A DNA stretch of 42,793 nt, taken from assembly GCF_009467825.1 (NCBI RefSeq), contig NZ_WIOK01000039.1, positions 1 to 42,793 of the forward strand, written 5' to 3'. The position numbers were made by a program, and so were the translations under genes. Below the pieces are notes generated by a model, which was not told the origin of the DNA, did not search any database, and worked only from the letters and a program-made list of their open reading frames with translations. The stretch comes from Cyclobacterium xiamenense. GTDB taxonomy: Bacteria > Bacteroidota > Bacteroidia > Cytophagales > Cyclobacteriaceae. Below, piece after piece: positions 1 through 7,910 of this stretch. Position 1 is the stretch's first letter. The number at the start of each line of letters is the position of its first letter.

Positions 1-407
1 GGGTACCCTTGGGAAATAAGACAACTAAGGAGGTAATATCAAATAAATGAGTTAACTTAACGACTGATACTTTTGGTCCAACATATGGGGAGTATTATAG
101 GGGAGGTTATTTGATATCACTCTTGATTTTTTTACATAATGATTTTTAGATAGTTAAAAATAAATACCGTCATTCAGATTGCTGCGTTTAAAAAAAGTTA
201 ATTCTACCGATGACGTAATTTTACCAGCCTCTGTATCTTGTGTTTTTTGCGTGTACGATGCACAATGAATCAAGCCGCCGCATGCGTAGCGAACCCGTTG
301 CGGCCGCTGCGAAAAATACGAGGCGACAGGTGATACCCTGCCCCTTTCTTTTCTTTTGGTTTTTTTATACCGGCTAATTTCGGAACTTTGGGCCGAAATA
401 GGGAGGC
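1..407. other. Intergenic region, no gene seen
   Basis: I see no supportable coding sequence here. An AGGAGG-like stretch near 28-34 is followed only by a very short reading frame. The last 60 bases lead into the pseudouridine synthase gene and contain pyrimidine-rich runs but no clear TAnnTTTG box. Confidence 0.5.
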
Positions 408-1118
408 ATGAAAAAAATAGACTTTACATCACTGATACTGCTGGAAACGGAGGATTACATCATCGTCAACAAACCTCCCTACTTCGCTACGTTGGAAGAC
501 CGGCATGAAGCGCAAAACATGCTTGCCATCGGGAAGGAGTATTGGGAAGACTTGCAGGTCTGCCACCGGCTGGATAAGGAAACCTCCGGCTGCCTGGTCT
601 TTGCCAAAAACCCCGAAGCCTACCGGCACATCGCCCTGCAATTCGAAGACCGTACCGTAGAAAAAGTGTACCATGCCGTAGCCGAGGGCATTCACGATCT
701 TGATGGCGTTTTGGTAGACCGCAACCTGACGGCCAGCAACAAGGGGATTGCCCGCATTGCGGCACAGGGAAAACCGGCGCAAACGCTCTTCAAAACCCTA
801 AAAACCTATTTTACCCACAGCCTGATCGCCTGCAAGCCGATCACCGGCAGGTTGCACCAAATCCGGGTACACCTGGCCTATCTGGGTGCTCCTATATGTG
901 GGGATACGCTGTATGGCGGCAAGCCCCTCTACCTGTCCCAGCTCAAGCGGAAGTTTAACCTGAAAAAAGATACCGAAGAACGTCCCATCATGCAGCGGGT
1001 TTCCCTACACGCCCGTTCCATTAGTTTTCAAAACCTGGCCGGTGAGCCCATCACTGCGGAAGCCCCTTACCCCAAGGATTTTGCGGTATTGATCAAGCAA
1101 TTAGAGAAGACCAGTTAG
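408..1118 (+). CDS. RluA-family RNA pseudouridine synthase
   Basis: This cytoplasmic enzyme should isomerise a specific uridine in rRNA or tRNA to pseudouridine. The 236-aa protein has the RluA catalytic motif HRLDKETSG at residues 53-61, with the nucleophilic aspartate at D56. The second family motif, GRLHQIRVHLAYLG, is at 147-160, followed by the CGDTLYGG stretch. There is no N-terminal S4 domain, so it is a short, stand-alone catalytic domain like RluC/RluA/TruC-type enzymes. The target uridine cannot be read from the sequence. The gene stands alone: more than 1.3 kb of gene-poor DNA follows it. The ATG start at 408 is preceded by GGGAGG a few bases upstream, which fits. Family assignment is secure; the subfamily is not. 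Confidence 0.9.
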   Translation: MKKIDFTSLILLETEDYIIVNKPPYFATLEDRHEAQNMLAIGKEYWEDLQVCHRLDKETSGCLVFAKNPEAYRHIALQFEDRTVEKVYHAVAEGIHDLDGVLVDRNLTASNKGIARIAAQGKPAQTLFKTLKTYFTHSLIACKPITGRLHQIRVHLAYLGAPICGDTLYGGKPLYLSQLKRKFNLKKDTEERPIMQRVSLHARSISFQNLAGEPITAEAPYPKDFAVLIKQLEKTS

Positions 1119-1438
1119 TAGCAGCGGGATTAACGGAAGAGTGGGGTCCAGGATACCGCTGGAAAGCTAATGCCAGGAACAATCGGTTACAAATACTCCG
1201 GCTGCGCCTTCTGATTACCCAGGGCTACGATAGTGCACCGATAAAGGGAGCGAATTGAGTCTCCAGAAAACCGGATTTTCTATTTCTAATCCGGTAATTC
1301 AAGCGGTCACCTAACTAAAGGAAATCACAATTACTCTCAAAAGCCGCTAATTAGCTTAGATAGCATTTTGCAAAACTCAAAAAGGCCAGTGTTAAAAAGG
1401 TACGGTGCCCGGCTGGAAAAGGAATTCGGCGGTCAATT

Positions 1439-1526
1439 GGGTTTTTAACTTTTGTCACTTTTTGCTTCAGAGCATGTCCCGAGCAGCCAGCGAATCGGGG
1501 GCAAAAAGTAACCAAAAACCCCGCCG
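1439..1526. repeat. Imperfect inverted repeat with GGTTTTT/CTTTTTGC arms
   Basis: The left arm (1439-1465, GGGTTTTTAACTTTTGTCAC followed by TTTTTGC) pairs with the right arm (1501-1526, GCAAAAAGTAACCAAAAACC followed by CCG). About 35 bases lie between them. Similar 'GGTTTTTGGTTACTTTTTGC' arms recur as intergenic repeats in Bacteroidota genomes, in my knowledge. Whether this copy is a REP/MITE or only a hairpin is not known. Confidence 0.5.
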
Positions 1527-1983
1527 CTGTGCATCTTTTAGCTAAAATACGGACGCCCCCCGCGCATAGGCAAACTCCTCAGGTTTTGGTAATAAAAGCT
1601 CGTTAAGAAAGGCAATTACAAACCAAAACCATCGTCAAACATGCCTCTGCCCTTCCCTTCCCTCCGTCCGAATTTCTTAACGCCAAAATCTGCAAGGCGG
1701 AAATTTATCTCCTCTATCTAGTTTAGTGTAGCAAATCCAACTCATAAAACCTTGATCCCTTTATTACAAGTAGCTACCATCTTTGACGAAACGGCTTGGA
1801 AAGAGTCAATTGCAAAGGCCGGCAGAAAAGCGAGCCTGTCCTGAATTTACTCAGGAGGGTGTGGGGATTTCGAGGGGAAGGGTTTTTATCTTGATCTCCT
1901 GCCTACAGGTTTGGTATTTCCAGGCCCAAAAGTAGGAAGAAGAATCAGCGACCACTAAATAGAACCATTGTCCTTCGGCAGCC

Positions 1984-2356
1984 CTAATCAAGGCAATCAG
2001 AACTAAAAATTCGAAAACGAGGGAACAAAAGCATTAACGGAAACAACTTAATCTCCCAACTTGCAATTGGACTCGCAGATTCAGGGGTGTCAAAAGCTAT
2101 CCACACCGGGCTGTGCCCCCGAAAGAAAGACTTGCACAGAGCAGAGCTATCCCATTCATTTCTCCAAATCAAATCGAATCACCTTATACCTCAATTGACT
2201 TTCATCAAAATCCGGATGATATTCGTTGTTTATCGAGACATACAACCCATCCTTTCCTACAAAATGATTGAGACCTGGCAGGTTTTGCACTGGCGTAACC
2301 GGGATTCTAGCTTCCCTAACGAGTAAGTGATTTCCTAATATTAAAGCGGATATCAT
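1984..2356 (-). pseudogene. Possible remnant of a propeller-like secreted protein gene
   Basis: Two overlapping leftward frames look protein-like: 2156-2356 (with GLYVSINNEYHPDFDESQLR, then YKVIRFDLEK) and 1984-2172 (with SFFRGHSPVWIAF). The first ends in a stop just where the second frame becomes available, and further coding-like sequence upstream near 2360-2400 is in yet another frame. This is what a gene decaying by frameshifts would look like. The wording resembles 6-bladed beta-propeller lipoproteins of Bacteroidota, but that is only an impression. It could equally be chance. Confidence 0.2.
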
Positions 2357-2490
2357 CCGAGCTGCCTAAAATATGCGGCTGGGATCAATCGTGAAAGGTT
2401 AGTCATTTCAGCCCGGTCCCTTTTACCTCCACTTCATACCTTTGATGAAAAACAAATTCCATTACCCCCATTTTATTTGTAAATTGAACC

Positions 2491-3096
2491 ATGGACGAAA
2501 ATCGCTCCAACAGCGTAAATGAACCCGCAGCGGAATACGGGCCCTATTCCTATGCCGACTACCTACGTTGGGACCTGGAAGAGAGGATGGAAATCATCAA
2601 GGGGCGGTATTTTAAAATGAATGCCGCTCCCAAAAGGCTGCACCAAAAAATATCCCTGCACATAGCCACCGAATTGTACCAATTCTTAAAAGGTAAGCCC
2701 TGTGAAGTCTATGAAGCTCCCTTTGATGTGCGCTTACCGGTAAAATCATTGAAGAACGAAGAAATTTTCACCGTGGTGCAGCCGGATATTTGTGTGATTT
2801 GCGATCCAAAAAAACTGGATGAGGCCGGTTGCCTGGGAGCGCCGGAACTAATCATCGAAATTCTTTCCCCGGGGAATAACAAAAAGGAACTCCAATATAA
2901 ATACGAAGTCTACGAAGAAAGTGGGGTGAAGGAATACTGGATCATTCATCCGAATGAGCAGACCCTGCTGGTGTATACACTCAAAGCGGACAAGTATGTA
3001 CCCTCCCGGTTATTTACCAGTGGAGATAGCGTCAAATCAGCATGCATCGAAGGATTTGTGCTGGATTTGGAATCGCTTTTTAAGGAAATGGATTAG
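2491..3096 (+). CDS. Uma2-family (DUF820) PD-(D/E)XK nuclease-fold protein
   Basis: The 201-aa protein matches the Uma2/DUF820 family, which has a restriction-endonuclease fold and is common in cyanobacteria and Bacteroidota; its biological substrate is not established. Visible family features are the N-terminal 'SYADYLRWDLEERMEIIKGRYFKM' region (about residues 20-43), QPDICVICD at 97-105, the PD-(D/E)XK-like GAPELIIEILSPGN at 116-129, and the C-terminal YKYEVYEESGVKEYWIIHP (136-154). The likely metal ligands are D99 and E123. The length is normal. It stands alone, followed after 9 bases by a perfect hairpin repeat. A role in transposon or DNA conflict biology is often suggested for such genes but is not shown here. 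Confidence 0.85.
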   Translation: MDENRSNSVNEPAAEYGPYSYADYLRWDLEERMEIIKGRYFKMNAAPKRLHQKISLHIATELYQFLKGKPCEVYEAPFDVRLPVKSLKNEEIFTVVQPDICVICDPKKLDEAGCLGAPELIIEILSPGNNKKELQYKYEVYEESGVKEYWIIHPNEQTLLVYTLKADKYVPSRLFTSGDSVKSACIEGFVLDLESLFKEMD

Positions 3097-3105
3097 CGAG
3101 CGAGT

Positions 3106-3138
3106 AGACCTGTCAGGTTTTGGAAACCTGACAGGTCT
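3106..3138. repeat. Perfect 15-bp-stem palindrome (REP-like hairpin)
   Basis: The arm AGACCTGTCAGGTTT (3106-3120) is exactly reverse-complemented at 3124-3138 with a 3-base TGG loop. It directly follows the Uma2 gene. There is no T-run, so it is more likely a repetitive extragenic palindrome than an intrinsic terminator. 'ACCTGTCAGGTTT' palindromes are frequent in Bacteroidota intergenic DNA to my knowledge. Confidence 0.7.
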
Positions 3139-3204
3139 GAAACCAGACAAGGCTTCTCCAACAAGCGTATTCTTGTGAAAATAAGGCAGTAAACTTTAGA
3201 TTCC

Positions 3205-3236
3205 TTTGCAATTGATGGAATTAACTTCTATCTTTG
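3205..3236 (+). promoter_or_regulatory. Bacteroidota-type promoter for rplM-rpsI
   Basis: TTTG at 3205-3208 and TATCTTTG (TAnnTTTG) at 3229-3236 are separated by 20 bases, which fits the primary sigma factor consensus of this phylum. Transcription would start near 3243 and leave a leader of about 50 bases before the GTG start of rplM. Confidence 0.65.
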
Positions 3237-3292
3237 TGTCCCTTTTTGAGGGTGAAATGTATTTAACAAGCTAATTATTAAACGTTTACACA

Positions 3293-3736
3293 GTGAATAC
3301 TTTAAGCTATAAGACCATATCAGCGAACGATGCCACGGTGGATAAAAATTGGGTGGTAGTGGATGCCCAATCCCAAATCCTGGGCCGGTTTGCGAGTGAA
3401 GTGGCAAAAATGTTGAGAGGGAAGCACAAGCCAAACTTTACCCCTCATGTGGACTGTGGTGACAACGTGATTGTCATCAACGCCGAGAAAATCAGGCTTA
3501 CAGGCAAGAAATGGAACGAAAAGGTGTACGTTCGTCATACAGGATACCCGGGAGGACAGCGCATCGCTACCCCAAAAATCCTGATGGAGAAGGCTCCCCG
3601 GACCCTGGTAGAAAAAGCCGTTAAAGGCATGCTGCCAAAAAACCGACTGGGCAGGAAAATGTACACCAACCTGTACGTATATGCCGGTTCAGAACATCCC
3701 CACAGCGCACAGCAACCAAAAGAAGTAAAACTTTAA
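3293..3736 (+). CDS. rplM: 50S ribosomal protein L13
   Basis: Ribosomal protein uL13 is an early-assembly protein of the large subunit. The 147-aa sequence opens with [20 protein letters not shown] and contains the family core [20 protein letters not shown], then [17 protein letters not shown] and the C-terminal [13 protein letters not shown], followed by [16 protein letters not shown]. The start is a GTG at 3293; it gives the N-terminus usual for Bacteroidota L13, and no upstream ATG would. It lies 12 bases upstream of rpsI, the conserved L13-S9 pair, and is driven by the promoter at 3205-3236. Confidence 0.97.
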   Translation: MNTLSYKTISANDATVDKNWVVVDAQSQILGRFASEVAKMLRGKHKPNFTPHVDCGDNVIVINAEKIRLTGKKWNEKVYVRHTGYPGGQRIATPKILMEKAPRTLVEKAVKGMLPKNRLGRKMYTNLYVYAGSEHPHSAQQPKEVKL

Positions 3737-3748
3737 TGCCAGCCATCC

Positions 3749-4135
3749 ATGGAAGTAATTAACAAAATCGGAAGAAGAAAAGAATCGGTAGCCAGAATCT
3801 ACATGAAGGCCGGAAACGGTGCCATTACGGTTAACAAACGGGCACTGGACAAGTATTTCCCCTTTGAGTTGCACCAAATTGTGGTGAAGCAACCCTTGGT
3901 ATTGGTCAACGAAGACGGAGCCTTCGACATCACTATCAACGTAGACGGAGGAGGAATCAGTGGACAGGCCGAAGCCATCCGCATGGCGATTTCCCGGGCG
4001 CTTTGCGAGATCAACGAAGAGCACCGCGGACCGTTGAAAAAAGAAGGATTCCTGACCCGAGATTCCCGAATGGTGGAACGTAAAAAAGCAGGACGAAGAA
4101 AAGCACGAAGAAGATTCCAGTTCTCCAAACGATAA
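3749..4135 (+). CDS. rpsI: 30S ribosomal protein S9
   Basis: Ribosomal protein uS9 of the small subunit; its C-terminal tail reaches the P-site tRNA. The 128-aa protein has IGRRKESVARIYMKAGNG at the N-terminus, GGGISGQAEAIRMAISRAL in the middle, and the basic tail RKKAGRRKARRRFQFSKR ending in the family-typical SKR. It follows rplM by 12 bases and is followed by rpsB after 45 bases, so the ribosomal genes are probably co-transcribed. No Shine-Dalgarno sequence is seen before the ATG, as usual for this phylum. Confidence 0.97.
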   Translation: MEVINKIGRRKESVARIYMKAGNGAITVNKRALDKYFPFELHQIVVKQPLVLVNEDGAFDITINVDGGGISGQAEAIRMAISRALCEINEEHRGPLKKEGFLTRDSRMVERKKAGRRKARRRFQFSKR

Positions 4136-4180
4136 TTTGGATCATTCTTTCCACAAACTAGAAAACAACAATTTTATTAA

Positions 4181-4942
4181 ATGGCCAATATAGAATATAA
4201 AGACTTACTGGATGCTGGTGTTCACTTCGGACACTTAACAAGAAAGTGGGACCCTAGAATGGCACCCTATATCTTCATGGAGAAGAATGGGATCCATATC
4301 ATCGACCTAAACAAAACGCTCGTTTGCCTTGAAGAAGCATCCAACGCAATCAAGCAGATCGTTCGCTCAGGCAAAAAAGTCATGTTTGTAGCGACGAAGA
4401 AACAAGCCAAGGACCTGGTAGCCGAGGAAGCCAGAAGGCTCAAAATGCCCTTTGTCACAGAAAGGTGGCTAGGCGGCATGATGACCAACTTTGCGACCAT
4501 CCGAAAGTCCCTGAAGAAAATGTCCTCCATCGACAAAATGTCCAAGGACGAAACCTTCAACAACCTGGCTAAAAAAGAGCGGTTGATGATCAGCCGCCAA
4601 CGGGACAAACTGGAAAACGTACTGGGTGGCATCGCTGACCTTACCCGTCTTCCCGCAGCCCTATTTATCGTAGACATCAAACGGGAGCACATTGCGCTCT
4701 CCGAGGCCAAAAAGCTTGGCATACCTGTATTCGCATTGGTGGATACCAACTCCAACCCCAACGAGGTGGACTTTCCGATTCCTGCCAATGACGATGCGTT
4801 TAAATCCATTTCACTCCTGGTGAAAGCTTTCGGTGCAGCCATTGAAGAGGGTTTGTCTGAACGTAAAAAAGACAAAGACGAAGCCAAACTCTCCGAAGAG
4901 GAGGAAGCAAAAAAAGCGGCCGACGCTGAAACCAACGAATAA
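4181..4942 (+). CDS. rpsB: 30S ribosomal protein S2
   Basis: Ribosomal protein uS2 is added late in small-subunit assembly. The 253-aa protein carries [20 protein letters not shown] near the N-terminus, [20 protein letters not shown] (about residues 90-109), [20 protein letters not shown], and [20 protein letters not shown]. The acidic, lysine/glutamate-rich C-terminal tail (about 30 residues) is common in Bacteroidota. It lies between rpsI and tsf, the conserved S2/EF-Ts order. The sequence before the ATG is A/T-rich with no Shine-Dalgarno sequence. A terminator-like hairpin follows it before tsf. Confidence 0.97.
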   Translation: MANIEYKDLLDAGVHFGHLTRKWDPRMAPYIFMEKNGIHIIDLNKTLVCLEEASNAIKQIVRSGKKVMFVATKKQAKDLVAEEARRLKMPFVTERWLGGMMTNFATIRKSLKKMSSIDKMSKDETFNNLAKKERLMISRQRDKLENVLGGIADLTRLPAALFIVDIKREHIALSEAKKLGIPVFALVDTNSNPNEVDFPIPANDDAFKSISLLVKAFGAAIEEGLSERKKDKDEAKLSEEEEAKKAADAETNE

Positions 4943-4966
4943 TCCACTTTGACATTGTCGCAATAA

Positions 4967-5008
4967 AAATTGGACACGGGCAAGGGCCTCGTGTTCAATT
5001 TTTGTTTT
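4967..5008 (+). terminator. Terminator or attenuator between rpsB and tsf
   Basis: AATTGGACACG (4968-4978) pairs with CGTGTTCAATT (4990-5000) with one G-U pair and an 11-base loop, followed by TTTGTTTT. This is a good intrinsic terminator that lies between two genes normally co-transcribed, about 45 bases before tsf. Partial read-through could set the S2 to EF-Ts ratio. No TAnnTTTG box is obvious between it and tsf. Confidence 0.65.
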
Positions 5009-5052
5009 ACTGTCACCACCTAATTTTCAATCAACAAAAAATACATAGACCA

Positions 5053-5880
5053 ATGGCTATTACTGCACAAGAGGTAAACAAATTGAGACAAAAGACCGGC
5101 GCCGGGATGATGGACTGTAAAAAAGCCCTAACCGAAGCAGAAGGGGATTTTGAAAAAGCTATTGACATCCTGAGAAAAAAAGGACAGAAAGTGTCCGCTT
5201 CCCGGGCAGACAGGGAAACCAAAGAAGGCGTGGTCGCCACGCATGTCAGTGCGGATGGCAAAACCGGCACGCTGATCTCCCTCACCTGTGAGACCGACTT
5301 TGTCGCCAAAAACGAGGAATTTGGAAGCTTTGCCAATGCCATTTTGGAGGCCGCCGTTAGCGCCAATGCCGACTCCATTGATGCGGTAATGGCCCTGCCC
5401 TTTGAAGGAATTACCATCGGTGAGAAAATCACCGAAATGACCGGCAAGATCGGCGAAAAAATTGAAGTTTCGCACCTGGAAATAGTTAGCGGAGAGGCCG
5501 TAGAACCCTACATACATTCCAATGGAAAATTGGGTGTATTGGTAGCCCTTAACCAGTCCGGAGAAGCCGTTTCCGATGCCGGAAAGGACGTGGCCATGCA
5601 AATTGCGGCCATGAATCCCGTCGCGATAGACAAAGACGGCGTGGATGCTTCGCTCGTAGAACGAGAAATTGAGGTAGGCAAAGAGCAGGCAAGGCAGGAA
5701 GGCAAACCCGAAGCCATGCTGGAGAAAATCGCCCTGGGAAAACTAAACAAATTTTACAAGGAAAACACCCTGCTTAGCCAGACCTTTGTAAAGGATCCCG
5801 GAAAGACCATCGCCCAATACCTGGAAAGTGTCAATAAAGGCCTGACGGTAGTGGATTTCAAGCGTATTTCCATTGGCTAA
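5053..5880 (+). CDS. tsf: Translation elongation factor Ts
   Basis: EF-Ts is the guanine-nucleotide exchange factor that recycles EF-Tu-GDP. The 275-aa protein begins ITAQEVNKLRQKTGAGMMDC followed by KKALTEAEGDFEKAIDILRKKG, the conserved N-terminal UBA-like domain with the GAGMMDCK signature. It continues with LTCETDFVAKNEEF (the TDFV motif that contacts EF-Tu) and ends in the dimerisation region with the DPGKTIAQYL motif. I chose the ATG at 5053 because it gives the family N-terminus; an upstream in-frame start at 5002 would add 17 residues that overlap the hairpin and look non-coding. A terminator follows at 5908. Confidence 0.97.
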   Translation: MAITAQEVNKLRQKTGAGMMDCKKALTEAEGDFEKAIDILRKKGQKVSASRADRETKEGVVATHVSADGKTGTLISLTCETDFVAKNEEFGSFANAILEAAVSANADSIDAVMALPFEGITIGEKITEMTGKIGEKIEVSHLEIVSGEAVEPYIHSNGKLGVLVALNQSGEAVSDAGKDVAMQIAAMNPVAIDKDGVDASLVEREIEVGKEQARQEGKPEAMLEKIALGKLNKFYKENTLLSQTFVKDPGKTIAQYLESVNKGLTVVDFKRISIG

Positions 5881-5907
5881 TTGCCTTTAACAAACCATTA
5901 TAAAATC

Positions 5908-5938
5908 AAAACCTGGCCCTTTGTGGTCAGGTTTTTTT
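5908..5938 (+). terminator. Rho-independent terminator after tsf
   Basis: AAAACCTGGCC (5908-5918) pairs with GGTCAGGTTTT (5925-5935) with one G-U pair and a 6-base loop, and runs into a T-tract. It lies 28 bases after the tsf stop and closes the ribosomal-protein/EF-Ts cluster. Confidence 0.8.
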
Positions 5939-6090
5939 CGTTTTGGGCAAAATCCCAATCGCGTTCTTCCGCTGCACCGGGATTTCATCCTTTTCAGCTT
6001 TGCCGGGTATTTTCCCTACCTCCTAGGTTAGGTTGGCCCGATTAACCAATACCTGATCAGCCTGATATCTCAATTAAAGCAAATCTAAGG

Positions 6091-6256
6091 TGATAAGGGG
6101 GAATTATAGTCGTTTGGCTCTACGGAATCCAAAAGCCTGACGGTCTATCAACCCGATTACATTTTTTAATTTTCGCTAAAAATCACATTTTCAGCAATTC
6201 TCCCTATACCAAAGGGGGCTGGGGGATTTAAAGACGAAAATAGCCCCGTCCTGAAA
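6091..6256. repeat. Direct repeat copy 1 (about 166 bp)
   Basis: This block recurs at 6372-6537, 281 bases downstream, with about six differences by eye. Inside it are GGCTCTACGGAATCC, GACGGTCTATCAACCCGATT and, near the end, CCAAAGGGGGCTGGGGGATT. No start-to-stop coding frame is supportable. The 5,939-6,556 intergenic region is mostly these two copies. Confidence 0.85.
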
Positions 6257-6371
6257 TAGGCTTACGCAAAAAATGCGGTAAATGGAAAAAAAGAGTAAAC
6301 CTAATATAGGATAATGGTGCGTGACCCGGCCTGAAACTGGTCAAAATACAAAAAAATCCCCCTTGCCCCCT

Positions 6372-6537
6372 TGATAATGGGGAATTATAGTCGTTTGGCT
6401 CTACGGAATCCGAAAGCCTGACGGTCTATCAACCCGATTACAATTTTTAATTTTCGCTAAAAATCAGATTTTCAGCAATTCTCCCTATACCAAAGGGGGC
6501 TAGGGGATTTAAAGACGAAAATAGCCCCGACCTGAAA
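6372..6537. repeat. Direct repeat copy 2 (about 166 bp), MITE-like
   Basis: Second copy of the block at 6091-6256. Just before it, AATCCCCCTTGCCCCCTT (about 6354-6371) is an approximate inverse of the AAAGGGGGCTAGGGGATT near the copy's end (about 6493-6511). The unit therefore has imperfect terminal inverted repeats, like a non-autonomous mobile unit (MITE). Confidence 0.8.
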
Positions 6538-6556
6538 AAAGTTTACAGATTATGGT

Positions 6557-6970
6557 TTAAATCAACCCCGCCTGCTGAAGCATTTTTTGGTGGTCAAAGG
6601 CAAGTTCGGGAAGATCGCTGAGCGAAAACCAGGCCACCTCGCTACTATCCGAGCCCGCACGAGCTGTGGCCGGCTGCGTAAGGGTAAATAAAAAAGCAAC
6701 GCTTACCATCCAGCCTCTGGGATCCCTGCCCTTCTCTCCAAATACTCCTACCATTTTCCCTTCCGACACATCCAGGTCAGTTTCCTCCTTCAACTCCCGC
6801 CTACAGGCCTGTTCGGGCAATTCGTATTCCTCCACAAATCCTCCCGGCAGGGCCCATTTGCCTTGAAACGGAGGGTTTTTTCGCTTGATTAGCAAAACAC
6901 GGTTTTTCGACACATCGTGTACCAGCGCATCGCTGCTCAGCGCAGGGCGGGGATAGGCGTATTCGTACAT
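6557..6970 (-). CDS. Nudix hydrolase
   Basis: A 137-aa single-domain Nudix hydrolase that should cleave a nucleoside diphosphate linked to another group. The Nudix box is complete at residues 44-64: G44, E50, then R58-E59-L60 and E62-E63, the Mg-binding glutamates. The N-terminal YAYPRPALSSDALVHD resembles ADP-ribose pyrophosphatase-like and NrtR-like Nudix domains, so ADP-ribose is a reasonable but unproven substrate. There is no winged-helix extension, so it is not a full NrtR regulator. It is transcribed leftward towards the repeat block and is separated from its upstream neighbour by about 90 bases. Confidence 0.9.
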   Translation of the reverse strand: MYEYAYPRPALSSDALVHDVSKNRVLLIKRKNPPFQGKWALPGGFVEEYELPEQACRRELKEETDLDVSEGKMVGVFGEKGRDPRGWMVSVAFLFTLTQPATARAGSDSSEVAWFSLSDLPELAFDHQKMLQQAGLI

Positions 6971-7061
6971 ATTCGATTTAGGGTTGGTTTTTCTGGCCTA
7001 AGCTACACAAAAATCGTGCAACCCCACAGGTCGTCCTTCCAAGCTAAGAAAGGTTTCATTC

Positions 7062-7910
7062 CTATTTTTTGAATTTGAAAAAAATCCCACTCAGCGAGGT
7101 CAGCACGGTAATCAGGAAAAACAACAGGCTAAAGGCAACGGCGACGTTTCGATCAATGCCCACCAGATCGTGCGCATACACAAATACCAATTCCCTGGCC
7201 CCTACACCACCGATGGTCAGCGGCAACACCGATACCGTGCTCGAAACCAGAAAGACAAAGAGGTAAGTAACAAATTGGTGTTCCACTTCCAGGGCCGCCA
7301 GGAGAAAATAGGCGCTGAACAGCTGCAATACCTGGTTTAAAAAAGAGTAGCCGGTACTTACCGGAATGGAGGACATAAACGGGCGAAAAAAAAGATACAT
7401 GACCAAATAAAAGCCGAATGGAAGTGTGGCCATGGCCAGCAAGCCCAGCCAAAACGGCGAGATGGGAAGGCTCCAGTCCAGGTCCAAAAAAAGCATGAGC
7501 CCAAACATCAGCCAAAGCAGCACGGCCAGGCCATTGCCCCGGTCCAGCAGCACGCAATGGATCAACTTCTTCACCGATGCCCCGTGAGTTTTATTGAGCA
7601 AATACACCTTGTATCCGTCTCCACCGATTCCCCCGGGCAGAAACAGGTTGTAAAACATGCCTATCGCATACAATTTCAGGTTTTTGGATTGGGGCAGGTG
7701 CAGGCCAATATCAAAAAAATAGCGGTTTAACCGAAAAGCGCTAAACACCTTGGATACGATAAAAAACAGCCAGGCGAGGGCCAACCAGCCCGGGTGTGCC
7801 GATTGGATGACCCGCCAGGTGGTCTTTGTATCGATTTTATTAAAAACCACATACAGGGCAATTCCCGTCAGGAGAATTTTAAGGAAAAGTTTAAGTCGTT
7901 TTTTGCCCAC
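7062..7910 (-). CDS. Lysylphosphatidylglycerol synthase TM-region-like membrane protein (UPF0104)
   Basis: A 282-aa integral membrane protein with about seven hydrophobic segments and no soluble domain. It fits the LPG-synthase transmembrane family (PF03706 type), the flippase-like part of MprF, here without the aminoacyl-transferase domain. Characteristic stretches are FYNLFLPGGIGGDGYKVYLL in the middle and VSVLPLTIGGVGARELVFVY near the C-terminus (the GGxGxRE motif). It overlaps the upstream glycosyltransferase gene by 20 bases, so the two are translationally linked. This suggests joint work on a polyprenyl- or lipid-linked sugar in the inner membrane. The transported lipid is unknown. Confidence 0.85.
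   Translation of the reverse strand: MGKKRLKLFLKILLTGIALYVVFNKIDTKTTWRVIQSAHPGWLALAWLFFIVSKVFSAFRLNRYFFDIGLHLPQSKNLKLYAIGMFYNLFLPGGIGGDGYKVYLLNKTHGASVKKLIHCVLLDRGNGLAVLLWLMFGLMLFLDLDWSLPISPFWLGLLAMATLPFGFYLVMYLFFRPFMSSIPVSTGYSFLNQVLQLFSAYFLLAALEVEHQFVTYLFVFLVSSTVSVLPLTIGGVGARELVFVYAHDLVGIDRNVAVAFSLLFFLITVLTSLSGIFFKFKK

Larger units (their letters stand above)
1119..2490. other. Gene-poor region with repeats and a possible gene remnant
   Basis: No intact gene is supportable over about 1.37 kb. It contains an imperfect inverted repeat at 1439-1526, a small hairpin near 1841-1860, and leftward coding-like fragments at 1984-2356 that may be the remains of a decayed gene. Otherwise I see nothing in it. 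Confidence 0.5.

Noticed and set aside
4267-5019. Leftward frame of 250 codons
   Set aside because: Antisense to rpsB; the rightward frame is unmistakable S2 and the leftward translation is serine-rich noise.
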